Shown: positions 1-9,099 of the stretch, piece by piece
Layout: the number at the start of each line of letters is the position of its first letter
Numbering within the stretch: the stretch's first letter is position 1
Origin: JOPF136 sp963773835
GTDB taxonomy: Bacteria > Acidobacteriota > Terriglobia > Acidiferrales > UBA7541
Reading direction: 5' to 3'
Assembly: GCA_963773835.1 (NCBI GenBank)
Contig: CAVZCQ010000004.1
Coordinates: forward strand, 248,001 to 312,000
DNA length: 64,000 nt
Notes under the pieces: model-generated
Databases searched by the model: none
Told to the model about the DNA's origin: nothing
The model's input: the letters and a program-made list of their open reading frames with translations, nothing else
Program-made: the position numbers and the translations under genes

Positions 1-228
1 CTCGCCCGGGAGCCCCAGGTCGCGCTCCGCATCCCAGCCCGCCAGGTCCGCAGGCGTGTAGAGCCGCCGGATGGGATATCCGGAAATGGTGGTGAATTCA
101 GCGAGGCGTTCCGGGGATTTTGCCAGTGTGGGCTGAAGCGTTTTCTCTTCCCATTCCTGTTCGCGGCGGGAGGGCTGGCGTTTTTGCGTCCCCTCGACCG
201 TCATCGTGGTCTTCGAGACTTCGCTCAT
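1..228 (-). CDS. Methylmalonyl-CoA mutase large subunit, N-terminal part (runs off the window)
   Basis: Only the first 76 codons are in the window, from ATG at 228 reading leftwards. The translation runs through an acidic/basic leader and then FTTISGYPIRRLYTPADL and ERDLGLPGE at residues 45-76, the signature start of the methylmalonyl-CoA mutase alpha chain, just before the substrate-binding TIM barrel. The enzyme interconverts (R)-methylmalonyl-CoA and succinyl-CoA with adenosylcobalamin. A GGGAG sequence a few bases upstream is a plausible ribosome binding site. The isobutyryl-CoA and ethylmalonyl-CoA mutases share this N-terminus, so the exact substrate cannot be settled from this piece. 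Confidence 0.85.
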   Translation of the reverse strand, partial: MSEVSKTTMTVEGTQKRQPSRREQEWEEKTLQPTLAKSPERLAEFTTISGYPIRRLYTPADLAGWDAERDLGLPGE

Positions 229-342
229 GGCATCTCCCGTGGCATCGCGCAGTGTTCAGGAAGGCGTCGCTGAGCCAATTCTACGGCAGGGGCGGGGTAG
301 GGGCAACAAAAGCGGGGCTGGAGCGCCGCCAACGTTCATGGT

Positions 343-400
343 GCAGCCCGAAGGCCATTGACTGCGAGAGGCCCCGTGCTTCCGGGGCCTCTCGCCTTCG
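343..400 (+). repeat. Family A variable-stem element, copy A1
   Basis: A core CAGCCCGAAGGCC-TTGACTGCGA is followed by a perfect 13-bp stem (364-376 with 383-395, 6-nt loop) and CGCCTTCG. The same flanks with different stems recur near 7.1, 28.8, 33.7, 46.8, 48.2 and 58.6 kb. It lies between the mutase start and the 3' end of the tolC-like gene. Confidence 0.8.
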
Positions 401-479
401 CAGCAGGATGTCAGAATCGATTCGCGAGTCGAGCCAGTCTCCGCCCCACGGAATTGGCGGCTGAAGCTGGGAACTCCGG

Positions 480-2477
480 TTAGTAATCCCCGTTCCTCAC
501 CCCGCCGTTCAGTTCCGTGCTCGGCGTCCCCGGAATCAGGGGGACTCGCGTCCCCGGGTGCTGCGCATCCGCCACGTCGATGCGGTTCACGGACAGCGTG
601 CGTCCCAGCGCCCGGTCGAATTGCACTTTCGCCTCCGCCAGATTCGCCAGCGAGCGCACCTCCGTGCTGCGCGCCGTCGCCAGGTCTCGTTCCGCCTGTA
701 TCACCAGGAAGGTAGTGGACGCGCCCAGCAGAAATTTCTTCTGCTCCGCATCGAGCGTCTGTTCCGCCAGGATACGCGCCCGGATGTTGGCCTCCACCGC
801 GGCCTTATCCTGCGCCAGGGTGATTTGCGCGTTGCGCACGTCCACCGCCACGGTGTTGCGCAGACGTTGCAGAGTTGCCGCGCTCTGCCGGGCCTGCAGC
901 AGCGCCGTGATGTTGGCGGCCTGCGCCGCACGGTTGCGTATGGGGATGCTCAGGTTCAGGCTCACTCCGTACGTCGGAAAGTCGCTCTGGAAGACCTGCG
1001 CCAGCGAGTCGTGCAGGCCTCCCGGAATTATGGTCGTCGCACCGGGTGTTGGAAAGGAATTAAACACTTCAGAGCCACCAATCATTGCGGGCGTTCCCGG
1101 CATTCCCGAACCGGCGGCGGTCACAATGGGATCGCCCGTCGCCGTAAACGCACCCGGTGTACCCGGTGCGGTAACCTTCGCATTGCCCCCCAGTCCCTGC
1201 GTCGAATACTGTCCCGCCAGCGTCAGCGAAGGAAGCAACAGATTCCGCGTCGCTTTCACCACGATTTTCTTCGCATCCAGGTCCAGCATCGCCTGTTTCA
1301 CGTCGGGGCGGCTGGCAGTGGCTTCGCCCACCGCCGCGCCAAGTGTAATCTCCGGAACCAGCAGGTTTTCGTCCGGTTTGTCCGTGGCCACGATGCTGAT
1401 TTCCGCCACCCGCTGGTCCATCACGTTGCGGAAGATGAGTTGCTTCAGCAGCGTTTCCTGCTGGAGCGCCAGCGTTTGCGCCGTGATCAGGGCCCCTTTT
1501 GCCGACGCCACCTCCGATTCCGCGCGGGTGATTTCAATGGGCGCCAGAGTGCCGATCTCCACCTGCCGTTTGTTGTCGCGGTAAAGTTTTTCATCCAGTG
1601 CCAGCGTTTTCTCCTTTACACCCACGTCCTGTTGCGCGAACACGAGTTCGTAGTACTGCGTCATCACCGCAACGACGGTGGTGATCAACTGTTGCTCGAA
1701 TTGCAGATCCGCCTGTTTCCGGTTGATCCGTGCCACCCGCAGAAACCGCAGGTTCGGCGTGTAGCCGAACCCCTGCAACAGGTTCTGCTGGAACTGCAGG
1801 GTCATCTGCGAGTTGATGGAGGGATTCAGGAAGCTCGCCGTGGGCGTCTGGGAAATCCGCGTGTTGTTCAGCGACACCGAAAACGCCGAGCCCGTGGGAA
1901 AGGCCTGGCCGTAACTGACGTTCCCCACCGCCTGCTGCGTATTCAGCGGCACCACTGCCGCGGCGAGCGAGCCGGTCGTGAACGCGTTGTTGATCGGCGT
2001 CGAACTGCGGAACCACGAAAGCGTCGAGTTGAAGAACGGATCGAACGAGACGAACTGCCCCGTGGGCGTCAGGAATCCCGGCCCCGCCTTCGCGTTCAGC
2101 ACCGCCGCATCCGCCTGGTAGGTCATCCAGCGCTGCACGCTGATGTCCAGGTTGTTCTGCAGCGCCAGTTGGACCGCGTCCTGCAGGCTCAGCACCAGCT
2201 TGCCGCCCTGGATCAGTTGATCCAATGTCGGCGCATTCTCCTGCACTTCCTGCGGCAGCCGCGTCTGCGCGTACGGCTTGAAAATATTCGGGAAGACGCG
2301 AGGCCCGTTCGTGTAGTCCTGATCGTACAGGTGCATCCGGAATTGCTCGGCGGATTGCGCGGGCGCCGGAGGTTGCTGCGCCTCCTGCGCGGGCGCCGGG
2401 CCCTGCGCGGAAGCCGCCAGGGGGCTGAATACCATGGCCATCGAAACAATCATTGCCAACCAACGATTCGAGGTCAT
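480..2477 (-). CDS. TolC-family outer membrane efflux protein
   Basis: 665 residues with a clear signal peptide (hydrophobic residues 7-22, cleavage likely after ASA at 22-24), a Gln/Pro/Ala-rich linker, then two repeats of the outer membrane efflux (OEP) type in roughly residues 90-370 and 380-640, with long heptad-like helical stretches. TolC-like proteins form trimeric outer-membrane channels with periplasmic alpha barrels for drug, metal or protein export. No membrane-fusion protein or inner-membrane pump lies next to it here, so the partner and substrate are unknown. The protein is longer than E. coli TolC, with a Gly/Pro-rich insert around residues 425-480. GGAGAAGAGA before the ATG is a good ribosome binding site. 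Confidence 0.88.
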   Translation of the reverse strand: MTSNRWLAMIVSMAMVFSPLAASAQGPAPAQEAQQPPAPAQSAEQFRMHLYDQDYTNGPRVFPNIFKPYAQTRLPQEVQENAPTLDQLIQGGKLVLSLQDAVQLALQNNLDISVQRWMTYQADAAVLNAKAGPGFLTPTGQFVSFDPFFNSTLSWFRSSTPINNAFTTGSLAAAVVPLNTQQAVGNVSYGQAFPTGSAFSVSLNNTRISQTPTASFLNPSINSQMTLQFQQNLLQGFGYTPNLRFLRVARINRKQADLQFEQQLITTVVAVMTQYYELVFAQQDVGVKEKTLALDEKLYRDNKRQVEIGTLAPIEITRAESEVASAKGALITAQTLALQQETLLKQLIFRNVMDQRVAEISIVATDKPDENLLVPEITLGAAVGEATASRPDVKQAMLDLDAKKIVVKATRNLLLPSLTLAGQYSTQGLGGNAKVTAPGTPGAFTATGDPIVTAAGSGMPGTPAMIGGSEVFNSFPTPGATTIIPGGLHDSLAQVFQSDFPTYGVSLNLSIPIRNRAAQAANITALLQARQSAATLQRLRNTVAVDVRNAQITLAQDKAAVEANIRARILAEQTLDAEQKKFLLGASTTFLVIQAERDLATARSTEVRSLANLAEAKVQFDRALGRTLSVNRIDVADAQHPGTRVPLIPGTPSTELNGGVRNGDY

Positions 2478-2786
2478 TTCTCTCTTCTCCTGCTTCCGGG
2501 TGAGCCGCCCCCATTTGCCCGAGCCCCGTACTGCAAGGCAAAGGGCCGCCAGGCGAGCGGGTCCCCTTCGAGTCTTCGAATCTCTTGCAATCTAAAACGC
2601 ATCGCACCACCCTCATGTTTCATCTATTTCCCAACCGAACCGCCCCCCAGCCACGCCGCACCGCCGCAAAAAACATTCGCCGCAGTCTAGCAGCGCCCCT
2701 CCACGATTCCAACCCCTCTCTGGGCCGTGAATCCCCGCCGCTCTCCGTGGCCCATGCCGCGATTCGTGCGATACTCCTCATTTCCC
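2478..2786. other. Divergent gap between tolC-like gene and truA
   Basis: About 300 bases with no supported gene. It is pyrimidine-rich on the plus strand. No canonical -35/-10 pair was found for either gene, and only a TAGATT-like hexamer on the minus strand near 2590 could serve the tolC-like gene. Confidence 0.4.
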
Positions 2787-3710
<924 letters not shown>

Positions 3711-3720
3711 CTGTTCCGCT

Positions 3721-3776
3721 TCCTCTCTTCTCTGTGCCCTCCGTGACTCCGTGTCCACTGTGTTAAATTCTTTCCC
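3721..3776 (+). repeat. Dispersed CTCTGTG/CTCCGTG pyrimidine-rich repeat (family I)
   Basis: Imperfect tandem units of the type CTCTGTGCCCTCCGTGACTC ending GTGTTAAAT. Similar arrays occur in at least ten other gaps of the window. Confidence 0.6.
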
Positions 3777-3794
3777 TGTAGCCCGGAGGATTCA

Positions 3795-4055
3795 ATGCCC
3801 GACGCGCCCGCTCCCGCTGAACCCGCAAACGCGCCACCCAAATTCAAAGTCCGCAAGCCCCAGCAGCGCGCCTGCGACGAAAAAGACGAAAAGGGCAACG
3901 TTTGCTGCGGCCATCTGAAGCGCTGGTACGAATACCCTCCCGAAGTCGAAGCCGTCATCGGCAAAAACGCTGAAATCTATCGCTGCGAGAATTGCAAGAC
4001 GCTCTATCGCCCCAATCCCGAGGAGATGCCGCGCAGCTACACGCAGCGCTACTGA
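3795..4055 (+). CDS. Small cysteine-rich (Zn-ribbon-like) hypothetical protein
   Basis: 86 residues: a Pro/Ala-rich, lysine-containing N-terminus, then cysteines at C27, C37, C38, C64 and C67 and a histidine at H40. The C64-x-x-C67 pair is followed by the sequence KTLYRPNPEEMP. The spacing of Cys pairs suggests a single zinc site. I do not recognise a named family. It is likely a real gene because it has the same codon character as its neighbours and sits in a tidy slot between truA and the LeuA-like gene. Function unknown. Confidence 0.65.
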   Translation: MPDAPAPAEPANAPPKFKVRKPQQRACDEKDEKGNVCCGHLKRWYEYPPEVEAVIGKNAEIYRCENCKTLYRPNPEEMPRSYTQRY

Positions 4056-4090
4056 CCCGTGGCACAGGCCACAGCCGCAGGCGGCCAGCA

Positions 4091-5314
4091 TTGAACCTCA
4101 ACGATTACATCTACGACTGGAACACCGTCGGCGGTCCCGAGATTGTGGCCGGCCTAAACGTCACCCTCGCCGACGAAACCCTCCGCGACGGCCTCCAGAA
4201 TCCCTCCGTCAGCAACCCCTCCATCGAAGACAAACTGAAGATCCTCCACCTGATGGAGGCGCTCGGCATCGAGGCCGTGGACATCGGCCTTCCCGGCGCC
4301 GGGCCCCGGGCATTTGAAGACGCGTTGCGGCTCGCCCAGGAAACGGTGTGGTGCCGCATGAAGATCCGGCCCTACGCCGCCGCCCGCACGCACGAGAACG
4401 ACATTCGCCCCATCGCTGAAATCTCTCAGAAGGCGGGCATCGCGGTGGAAGCGGCCATGTTTATCGGTTCCAGCCCCATCCGCCGGCTCGCCGAAGACTG
4501 GACCGTGGACCATCTCGTCTCCCTCACGGAGAAAGCCGTGGATTTCGCCGTGCGGGAAAAGCTTCCGGTCATGTACGTCACCGAAGACACGATCCGCACC
4601 GATCCCGAGACCGTGAAAAAGCTATACGGCACGGCCATCGCCCACGGAGCCGATGCCATCACTCTCTGCGACACCGTGGGCCACGCTACTCCCCGTGGCG
4701 CTTTCAACCTCGCGCAGTTCGCCCTGCGGGAGATTGTGGAGCCCGCCGGCCGCCCCATCCGCGTGGACTGGCACGGCCATTGTGACCGCGGTCTGGCTGT
4801 GGCGAATTCCATTGCCGCCATCATGGGCGGCGCGGAGCGGATCCACGGCGTCGCGAATTCACTCGGCGAGCGCGTGGGCAACACTCCTATCGAACTCATG
4901 CTCGTCAATCTCCGCCTGATGGGCGTCATCGACCGCGACCTCTCGCGCCTCCGCGAATACTGCGAAACCGTGGCCCGCGCCACCGGCACCACCATCCCGC
5001 CCAATTACCCGGTCATCGGCCGCGACGCATTCCGCACCGCCACCGGAGTCCACGCCGCGGCCATCATCAAAGCGTACAGAAAGCATGACCCCATGCTCGC
5101 CAATTCCGTTTACAGCGGCGTTCCCTCGCATCTGTTCGGCCTCGAACAGGTGATCGAAATCGGCCCCATGAGCGGCCGCTCCAACGTTACCTACTGGCTG
5201 GAAAAGCGCGGCCTGCCCATCTCCGACGCCGCCGTCGATCGCATCCTCGCCGCCGCCAAACAATCCTCGCGCGTCCTCACCGAAGAGGAAGTCCTGTCCG
5301 TGTTCCACTCCTGA
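4091..5314 (+). CDS. 2-isopropylmalate synthase-like DRE-TIM metallolyase
   Basis: 407 residues from a TTG at 4091. An earlier TTG at 3992 would overlap the preceding gene by 64 bases in another frame and encode a repeat remnant, so I prefer 4091. The family signature is ADETLRDGLQ at residues 25-34. The metal-binding region reads WHGHCDRGLAVAN, and GERVGNTPIELM and DTVGHATP resemble isopropylmalate synthase. Condensation of an acyl-CoA with a 2-oxo acid is therefore likely, and leuC/leuD lie 3 kb away. Two motif positions differ from textbook LeuA: LRDGLQ rather than LRDGEQ, and HGHCD rather than HxHND. No C-terminal leucine-feedback domain is present. It could act in leucine synthesis or on a related 2-oxo acid. 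Confidence 0.7.
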   Translation: MNLNDYIYDWNTVGGPEIVAGLNVTLADETLRDGLQNPSVSNPSIEDKLKILHLMEALGIEAVDIGLPGAGPRAFEDALRLAQETVWCRMKIRPYAAARTHENDIRPIAEISQKAGIAVEAAMFIGSSPIRRLAEDWTVDHLVSLTEKAVDFAVREKLPVMYVTEDTIRTDPETVKKLYGTAIAHGADAITLCDTVGHATPRGAFNLAQFALREIVEPAGRPIRVDWHGHCDRGLAVANSIAAIMGGAERIHGVANSLGERVGNTPIELMLVNLRLMGVIDRDLSRLREYCETVARATGTTIPPNYPVIGRDAFRTATGVHAAAIIKAYRKHDPMLANSVYSGVPSHLFGLEQVIEIGPMSGRSNVTYWLEKRGLPISDAAVDRILAAAKQSSRVLTEEEVLSVFHS

Positions 5315-5381
5315 CCACCGCGCGCGTTCCCCCTTTCCTCTCTGCTCGCCACTCGCCGCTTCCTCCTGTATCCTCTCGTTG

Positions 5382-6635
5382 ATGGCACTCACTCTCCGCT
5401 CTCCGCGCTCCGCCGTATCCCCTGCCGCTGACCTCACGCCCGTCTCGTCGCTCCTCCAGAACCGCCGCGTTGCCCAGGCCCTCGCTGGGATCGACCGTCT
5501 GGGTTCCTGGACCACCGAGCAGCAGGTTTTCCTCACCGAAATCCCCGCGCCCACGTTTCAGGAAGCGGCGCGAGGCGAAGCCATCCGCAAGCTATTCGCC
5601 GCCGCAGGGCTCCGCACGCGAACCGACTCCGCCGGAAACGTCCTGGGCGAGCGCCCCGGCTCTTCGCGCAAAGACGTGGTCCTCCTCTCCGCCCATCTCG
5701 ACACCGTGTTTTGCGCCGGCACTCGCATCAAAGTCCAGCGCGAAGGCCGCCGCCTTTCTGCTCCCGGAATTTCCGATAACGGCACGGGACTCGCCGCCCT
5801 GGTGTGCCTGTCGCGCGCGCTGCACGAGTCGAAGCTGCGCACCCAGTGCACCCTGCTGTTTGCCGCGAATTCCGCCGAGGAAGGCGAAGGCAATCTCCGC
5901 GGCATGCGCAAGCTGGTGGAGACGATTCGCAGCCGTCTGCGCGCCGTCATCGCTGTGGACGGCGCCGCCACCGATCACATCACCTCCATGGCCCTCGCCT
6001 CGCGCCGCCTGGAAGTCTCGCTGACCGGCCCCGGCGGCCACAGTTGGGCCGATTTCGGCATGCCCAATCCCGTCCACGCCCTCGCCCGCGGAATCAACAA
6101 ATTCCTCGCTGTCCGCCTGCCCGAGAGCACGCGCACGACGTTCAACGTCGGCGTCATCCAGGCCGGCACTTCCATCAACACGATTGGCGGCCTGGCCCTG
6201 GCGAAGGTCGATTTGCGCTCCGAATCCGAATCCGAGCTGGACCGGCTGGAAACCGCCCTCCGCAAAGCCATCGAAGGCGGAGTGGCAGAAGAAATGGCCG
6301 CAGCAGCCGGGACCGGCCATCCCTCCGACCCGCGAATCGAAATTGGCTATCGCTCGCTCGGCGACCGTCCCGGCGGCGAACTGCCCGGCGACTCGGCACT
6401 TCTCGAAGCCATCCGGCAGGCCGATCGTCATCTGAACAACCAGTCGCGCCTCGAACGCTCCTCCACAGACGCCAATATCCCGCTCTCGCTCGGAATCCCC
6501 GCCATCGCCGTCGGCGGCGGCGGACGCAGCGGAGGGGCGCATTCTCCCGGCGAATGGTACGAGCCCACCGGCCGCGAATTGGGCCTGAAGCGCATCCTGC
6601 TGACCGCCCTCGCCGTCGCCGGCGTGGAGCCCTGA
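5382..6635 (+). CDS. M20-family metallopeptidase
   Basis: 417 residues from ATG 5382. The co-catalytic zinc motifs of the M20 family are visible: SAHLDTVF (H105, D107), GISDNGTGLAAL (D132) and NSAEEGEGNLRG (E166/E167). A dimerisation lid follows (GPGGHSWADFG, residues 210-220), and a late ANIPLSLGIPAIAVGGGGRSGGAHSPGEW segment carries the last metal-ligand His. No signal peptide, so a cytoplasmic di/tripeptidase or deacylase is likely (peptidase T-like). Substrate not predictable. The ridA gene follows after about 20 bases and may be co-transcribed. Confidence 0.85.
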   Translation: MALTLRSPRSAVSPAADLTPVSSLLQNRRVAQALAGIDRLGSWTTEQQVFLTEIPAPTFQEAARGEAIRKLFAAAGLRTRTDSAGNVLGERPGSSRKDVVLLSAHLDTVFCAGTRIKVQREGRRLSAPGISDNGTGLAALVCLSRALHESKLRTQCTLLFAANSAEEGEGNLRGMRKLVETIRSRLRAVIAVDGAATDHITSMALASRRLEVSLTGPGGHSWADFGMPNPVHALARGINKFLAVRLPESTRTTFNVGVIQAGTSINTIGGLALAKVDLRSESESELDRLETALRKAIEGGVAEEMAAAAGTGHPSDPRIEIGYRSLGDRPGGELPGDSALLEAIRQADRHLNNQSRLERSSTDANIPLSLGIPAIAVGGGGRSGGAHSPGEWYEPTGRELGLKRILLTALAVAGVEP

Positions 6636-6656
6636 GCGGTGGACTAACCATCCCTC

Positions 6657-7088
6657 ATGACTCGCAAATACATCGTGCTGAACTCGCGCCCCGCCAATCT
6701 GCCCTTCAGCGACGCCGTCCTCGCCGGCAACACGCTCTATCTCGCCGGCCGCATCGGCCTCGACCCCGCCACCGGTCGCCCTCCCGCTGCCGTAGCCGAC
6801 GAGGTACGCCTGCTTCTCGATGGACTGCGCAGCGTCCTTTCCGCCGCCGGAATGGCGATGGACGATCTCGTGTTCGTCCAGGTCTTTTGCTCCGATGTCG
6901 CGCTGTTCAACGAATTCAATGCCATCTACGGCACCTATTTCGGGCAGGATCTTCCCGCCCGCGCCTTCCTCGGCTCCGGCCCGCTCCTGTTCGGCGCCCG
7001 CTTCGAAATCCAGGGCATCGCCATCCGCCGCACTCCGAAGCGGAAGCCCCGCCGCAAATCCCGACAGCGGCAGCGCAAAGCCCGTTGA
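6657..7088 (+). CDS. RidA family (YjgF/YER057c/UK114) protein
   Basis: 143 residues. LYLAGRIGLDPATG near the N-terminus, the mid-region VFVQVFCSDVALFNEFNAIY and the ARAF...FEIQGIAI C-terminal core are typical of RidA trimers, which hydrolyse reactive 2-aminoacrylate enamine/imine intermediates. The usual arginine near residue 105 is present as P-A-R-A-F. The last 20 residues are unusually basic (KRKPRRKSRQRQRKAR) and run directly into repeat A2, whose CCCGTTGAG core supplies the TGA stop. That tail may be repeat-derived. Confidence 0.85.
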   Translation: MTRKYIVLNSRPANLPFSDAVLAGNTLYLAGRIGLDPATGRPPAAVADEVRLLLDGLRSVLSAAGMAMDDLVFVQVFCSDVALFNEFNAIYGTYFGQDLPARAFLGSGPLLFGARFEIQGIAIRRTPKRKPRRKSRQRQRKAR

Positions 7089-7120
7089 GTGCGAGAGGCG
7101 CTTTTCGCCTCTCGCCTTCC
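7071..7120 (+). repeat. Family A variable-stem element, copy A2
   Basis: CAGCGCAAAGCCCGTTGAGT, then a perfect 10-bp stem (7091-7100 with 7106-7115, loop CTTTT) and CTTCC. It overlaps the last codons and stop of ridA. Confidence 0.8.
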
Positions 7121-7229
7121 CTCGTCCCCCGAGTTTCGTTTTTCACATTTCGATTTTCGCTCTTCCTGACTCGCCATCCCATGTTAGTTTCTGAATCGCG
7201 CCTGCGACTCTCCGCGGACGTTGATCCGA

Positions 7230-8165
7230 ATGAATGACCGCCTCAAAGCCGAACTCTCGCTCGCCTTTGCCACTCTCGTCTGGGGCGGCACCTTCGTGGC
7301 CTCGAAGGCCGGCCTCAGCTACATTTCTCCGATGGCCTACGTTGCGGGACGCTCGGTGCTCGGCGGCATGGTCCTGCTGATTCTTTTCCGCTCCGTTCTT
7401 CGCCGTATCCGCGCCGCGGAGTTGAAATCCGGCGTCCTCATCGGCTGTTTCCTTTTCGGAGGCTACGCCTGCCTTACCGCCGGGCTGACTTACACCACTG
7501 CCTCGAAAGCCGCCTTCATTAACAGCTTTGAGGCCGTGCTCCCCGCCGTGCTGCTGGCACTCGTGTGGCGCAAGCCCGCGCCCGCGCTTCTCTGGGCCGG
7601 CGCTCTCGCCGCGCTCGCCGGGCTCTACCTGCTCAGCGTTCCCGCTGGCGGAATCTCGCGCCTGAATCGCGGCGATGTGCTGGTTTTCACGGGCGCCGTG
7701 ATGTTTTCCCTGCACACGATTACGATGGGTTTTCTGACTCCGAAGCACGAAGTGGGTGCGCTCGCGCTCCTTCAGGTGAGCACTACGGCGGTGCTGGCCT
7801 GCGGCGCGCTGCCGTTATTCGCTGTTTGGGGCATCGAGCGGCCGTGGTTCGAATTCAACGCCGTGCTGGCCATGGCCCTGTTGCTCAGCGGCGTTTTCTC
7901 TCTGGCCATTGGCCTCACCATCCAGACCTGGGCCCAGCGCCACACGCCCGCTTCCCACGCGGCGCTGTTTTTCAGCCTCATTCCTGTCTTCGCGGCGCTC
8001 GCTTCCTACATTTTTCTGGGCGAGCGCCTGGGGGGAAGGGAACTGGCCGGGGGCTCGTGCATCTTTGCCGGTGTGCTGATGGCCACCCTCTCGCACTCCA
8101 GCTCCCATGAGCCGCAGCCTCCTACGGCCGACGCCGCCGAATACGGCCTCGGCGGCGGCCTGTAG
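7230..8165 (+). CDS. EamA/DMT-superfamily transporter
   Basis: 311 residues with about ten hydrophobic segments and the two EamA repeats: LSLAFATLVWGGTFVASKAGL at the N-terminus, and the second half starting near GDVLVFTGAVMFSLHTI. The C-terminal motif PVFAALASYIFLGERL is the classic end of the second repeat. Inner-membrane metabolite or amino-acid exporter; substrate unknown. The ATG at 7230 is chosen over an in-frame TTG three codons earlier. The stop TAG is the second to fourth base of a GTAG-footed palindrome. Confidence 0.87.
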   Translation: MNDRLKAELSLAFATLVWGGTFVASKAGLSYISPMAYVAGRSVLGGMVLLILFRSVLRRIRAAELKSGVLIGCFLFGGYACLTAGLTYTTASKAAFINSFEAVLPAVLLALVWRKPAPALLWAGALAALAGLYLLSVPAGGISRLNRGDVLVFTGAVMFSLHTITMGFLTPKHEVGALALLQVSTTAVLACGALPLFAVWGIERPWFEFNAVLAMALLLSGVFSLAIGLTIQTWAQRHTPASHAALFFSLIPVFAALASYIFLGERLGGRELAGGSCIFAGVLMATLSHSSSHEPQPPTADAAEYGLGGGL

Positions 8166-8183
8166 CGCCGGCGTCTCGCCGGC
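8162..8183 (+). repeat. GTAG-footed REP, family F, overlapping the eamA-type stop
   Basis: GTAG then C and a GCCGGC / GCCGGC hairpin with loop GTCTC. The TAG of the foot is the stop codon of the upstream gene. Confidence 0.85.
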
Positions 8184-8303
8184 CGAGCGAAGCGAGCAAT
8201 TCAGGGTGTGGCTGGGGTTCAGCCGGCATTGCTGCTGTCTCGCGCCTGTAACGGTTGTTTGCGGAATGACTTCAAGAGACCCGTGAAATTCGCGGGACGC
8301 GTC

Positions 8304-8338
8304 GTAGGGGCACGGCATCCCGAAGCTTCGGGACGTGC
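8304..8338 (+). repeat. Nested REP: family C palindrome inside a family B shell
   Basis: GTAG foot, outer stem GCACG/CGTGC, and inside it the perfect 16-nt palindrome TCCCGAAG/CTTCGGGA. Compare 14604-14623 and 37806-37854. Confidence 0.8.
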
Positions 8339-8361
8339 GACTATCCGGCACTGCACATTTT

Positions 8362-9012
8362 CTAGGATTTCCCTACGGTCTCCGGCGCCGCTTCGAGATT
8401 CGCATCCGCCGCCAGCGGCGCCGCGGGATGCACCCGGGCCTCGTACGCCGCGATCTCCCTCTCATGCAGCAGCGAAACCCCGATGTCGTCCAATCCCATC
8501 AGCAGCACCTTGCGACGGAAAGGGTCGAGCGTGAATGGAATCACGAGGTCGCCGGCGTGTTTGATCCTTCCCATTTGCAGATTCACCTTCAATTGGTAGC
8601 CCGGCTGCTCTTCCGTGCGGCGGAAGAGGATGTCCACCAGATCCTCCGAGAGCGTGACGGGCAGAATGCCATTCTTGAAGCAGTTGTTGTAGAAAATATC
8701 CGCGAAGCTCGGCGCGATGATGACGCGAATGCCGTAGTCCAGCAGGGCCCAGGGGGCATGCTCGCGGCTCGACCCGCAGCCAAAATTCGCGCGCGCCAGC
8801 AGCACGCTCGCTCCACGGTATCGCGGCAAGTTCAGCACGAACTCCGGGTTCGGCTTTTCACCCTCCAGGTACCGCCAGTCATAAAACAGCACGCGCCCGT
8901 ACCCCTCCCGCGTGGTCCAGGTGAGGAACTGTTTCGGCACCATCTGGTCCGTGTCCACGTTGACGCGGTCCAGCGGCACCACCAGCCCCGTATGTGTCCG
9001 ATACGCCTGCAT
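8362..9012 (-). CDS. leuD: 3-isopropylmalate dehydratase small subunit
   Basis: 216 residues. The swivel-domain motifs of LeuD are plain: DTDQMVPKQFL near residue 20, GRVLFYDWRYLE, then the conserved NFGCGSSREHAPWAL at about residue 77, followed by IAPSFADIFYNNCFKNGILPV. With LeuC it isomerises 2-isopropylmalate to 3-isopropylmalate in leucine synthesis. It follows leuC on the same strand after 87 bases, so the two form a leuCD unit. The C-terminus carries a 20-residue alanine-rich tail beyond the usual end. Confidence 0.96.
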   Translation of the reverse strand: MQAYRTHTGLVVPLDRVNVDTDQMVPKQFLTWTTREGYGRVLFYDWRYLEGEKPNPEFVLNLPRYRGASVLLARANFGCGSSREHAPWALLDYGIRVIIAPSFADIFYNNCFKNGILPVTLSEDLVDILFRRTEEQPGYQLKVNLQMGRIKHAGDLVIPFTLDPFRRKVLLMGLDDIGVSLLHEREIAAYEARVHPAAPLAADANLEAAPETVGKS

Positions 9013-9016
9013 GTGT

Positions 9017-9085
9017 TCTTCTCAGTCTTTCCCTGTGCTGCTCTGCGAGCTTTGCGTCTCTGCGTTGTCTTTTTCCAGGCTTCTC
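9017..9085 (+). repeat. Family I pyrimidine-rich repeat between leuC and leuD
   Basis: Contains CTCTGCGAGCTTTGCGTCTC and TGCGTTGTCTTTTTCC, matching the dispersed family I consensus; it fills most of the leuC-leuD spacer. Confidence 0.55.
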
Positions 9086-9099
9086 TTTCTTCTCTCTCG

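Noticed and set aside
558..2690. Long plus-strand frame opposite the tolC-like gene
   Set aside because: Arg/Gln/His-rich composition with no domain, fully antisense to a well-supported outer-membrane protein; typical shadow frame in high-GC DNA.
7121..7200. tRNA or other cloverleaf RNA in the gaps
   Set aside because: No GTTCGAATC-type T-arm with matching acceptor stem was found here or in the other gaps; the hairpins seen belong to the repeat families.
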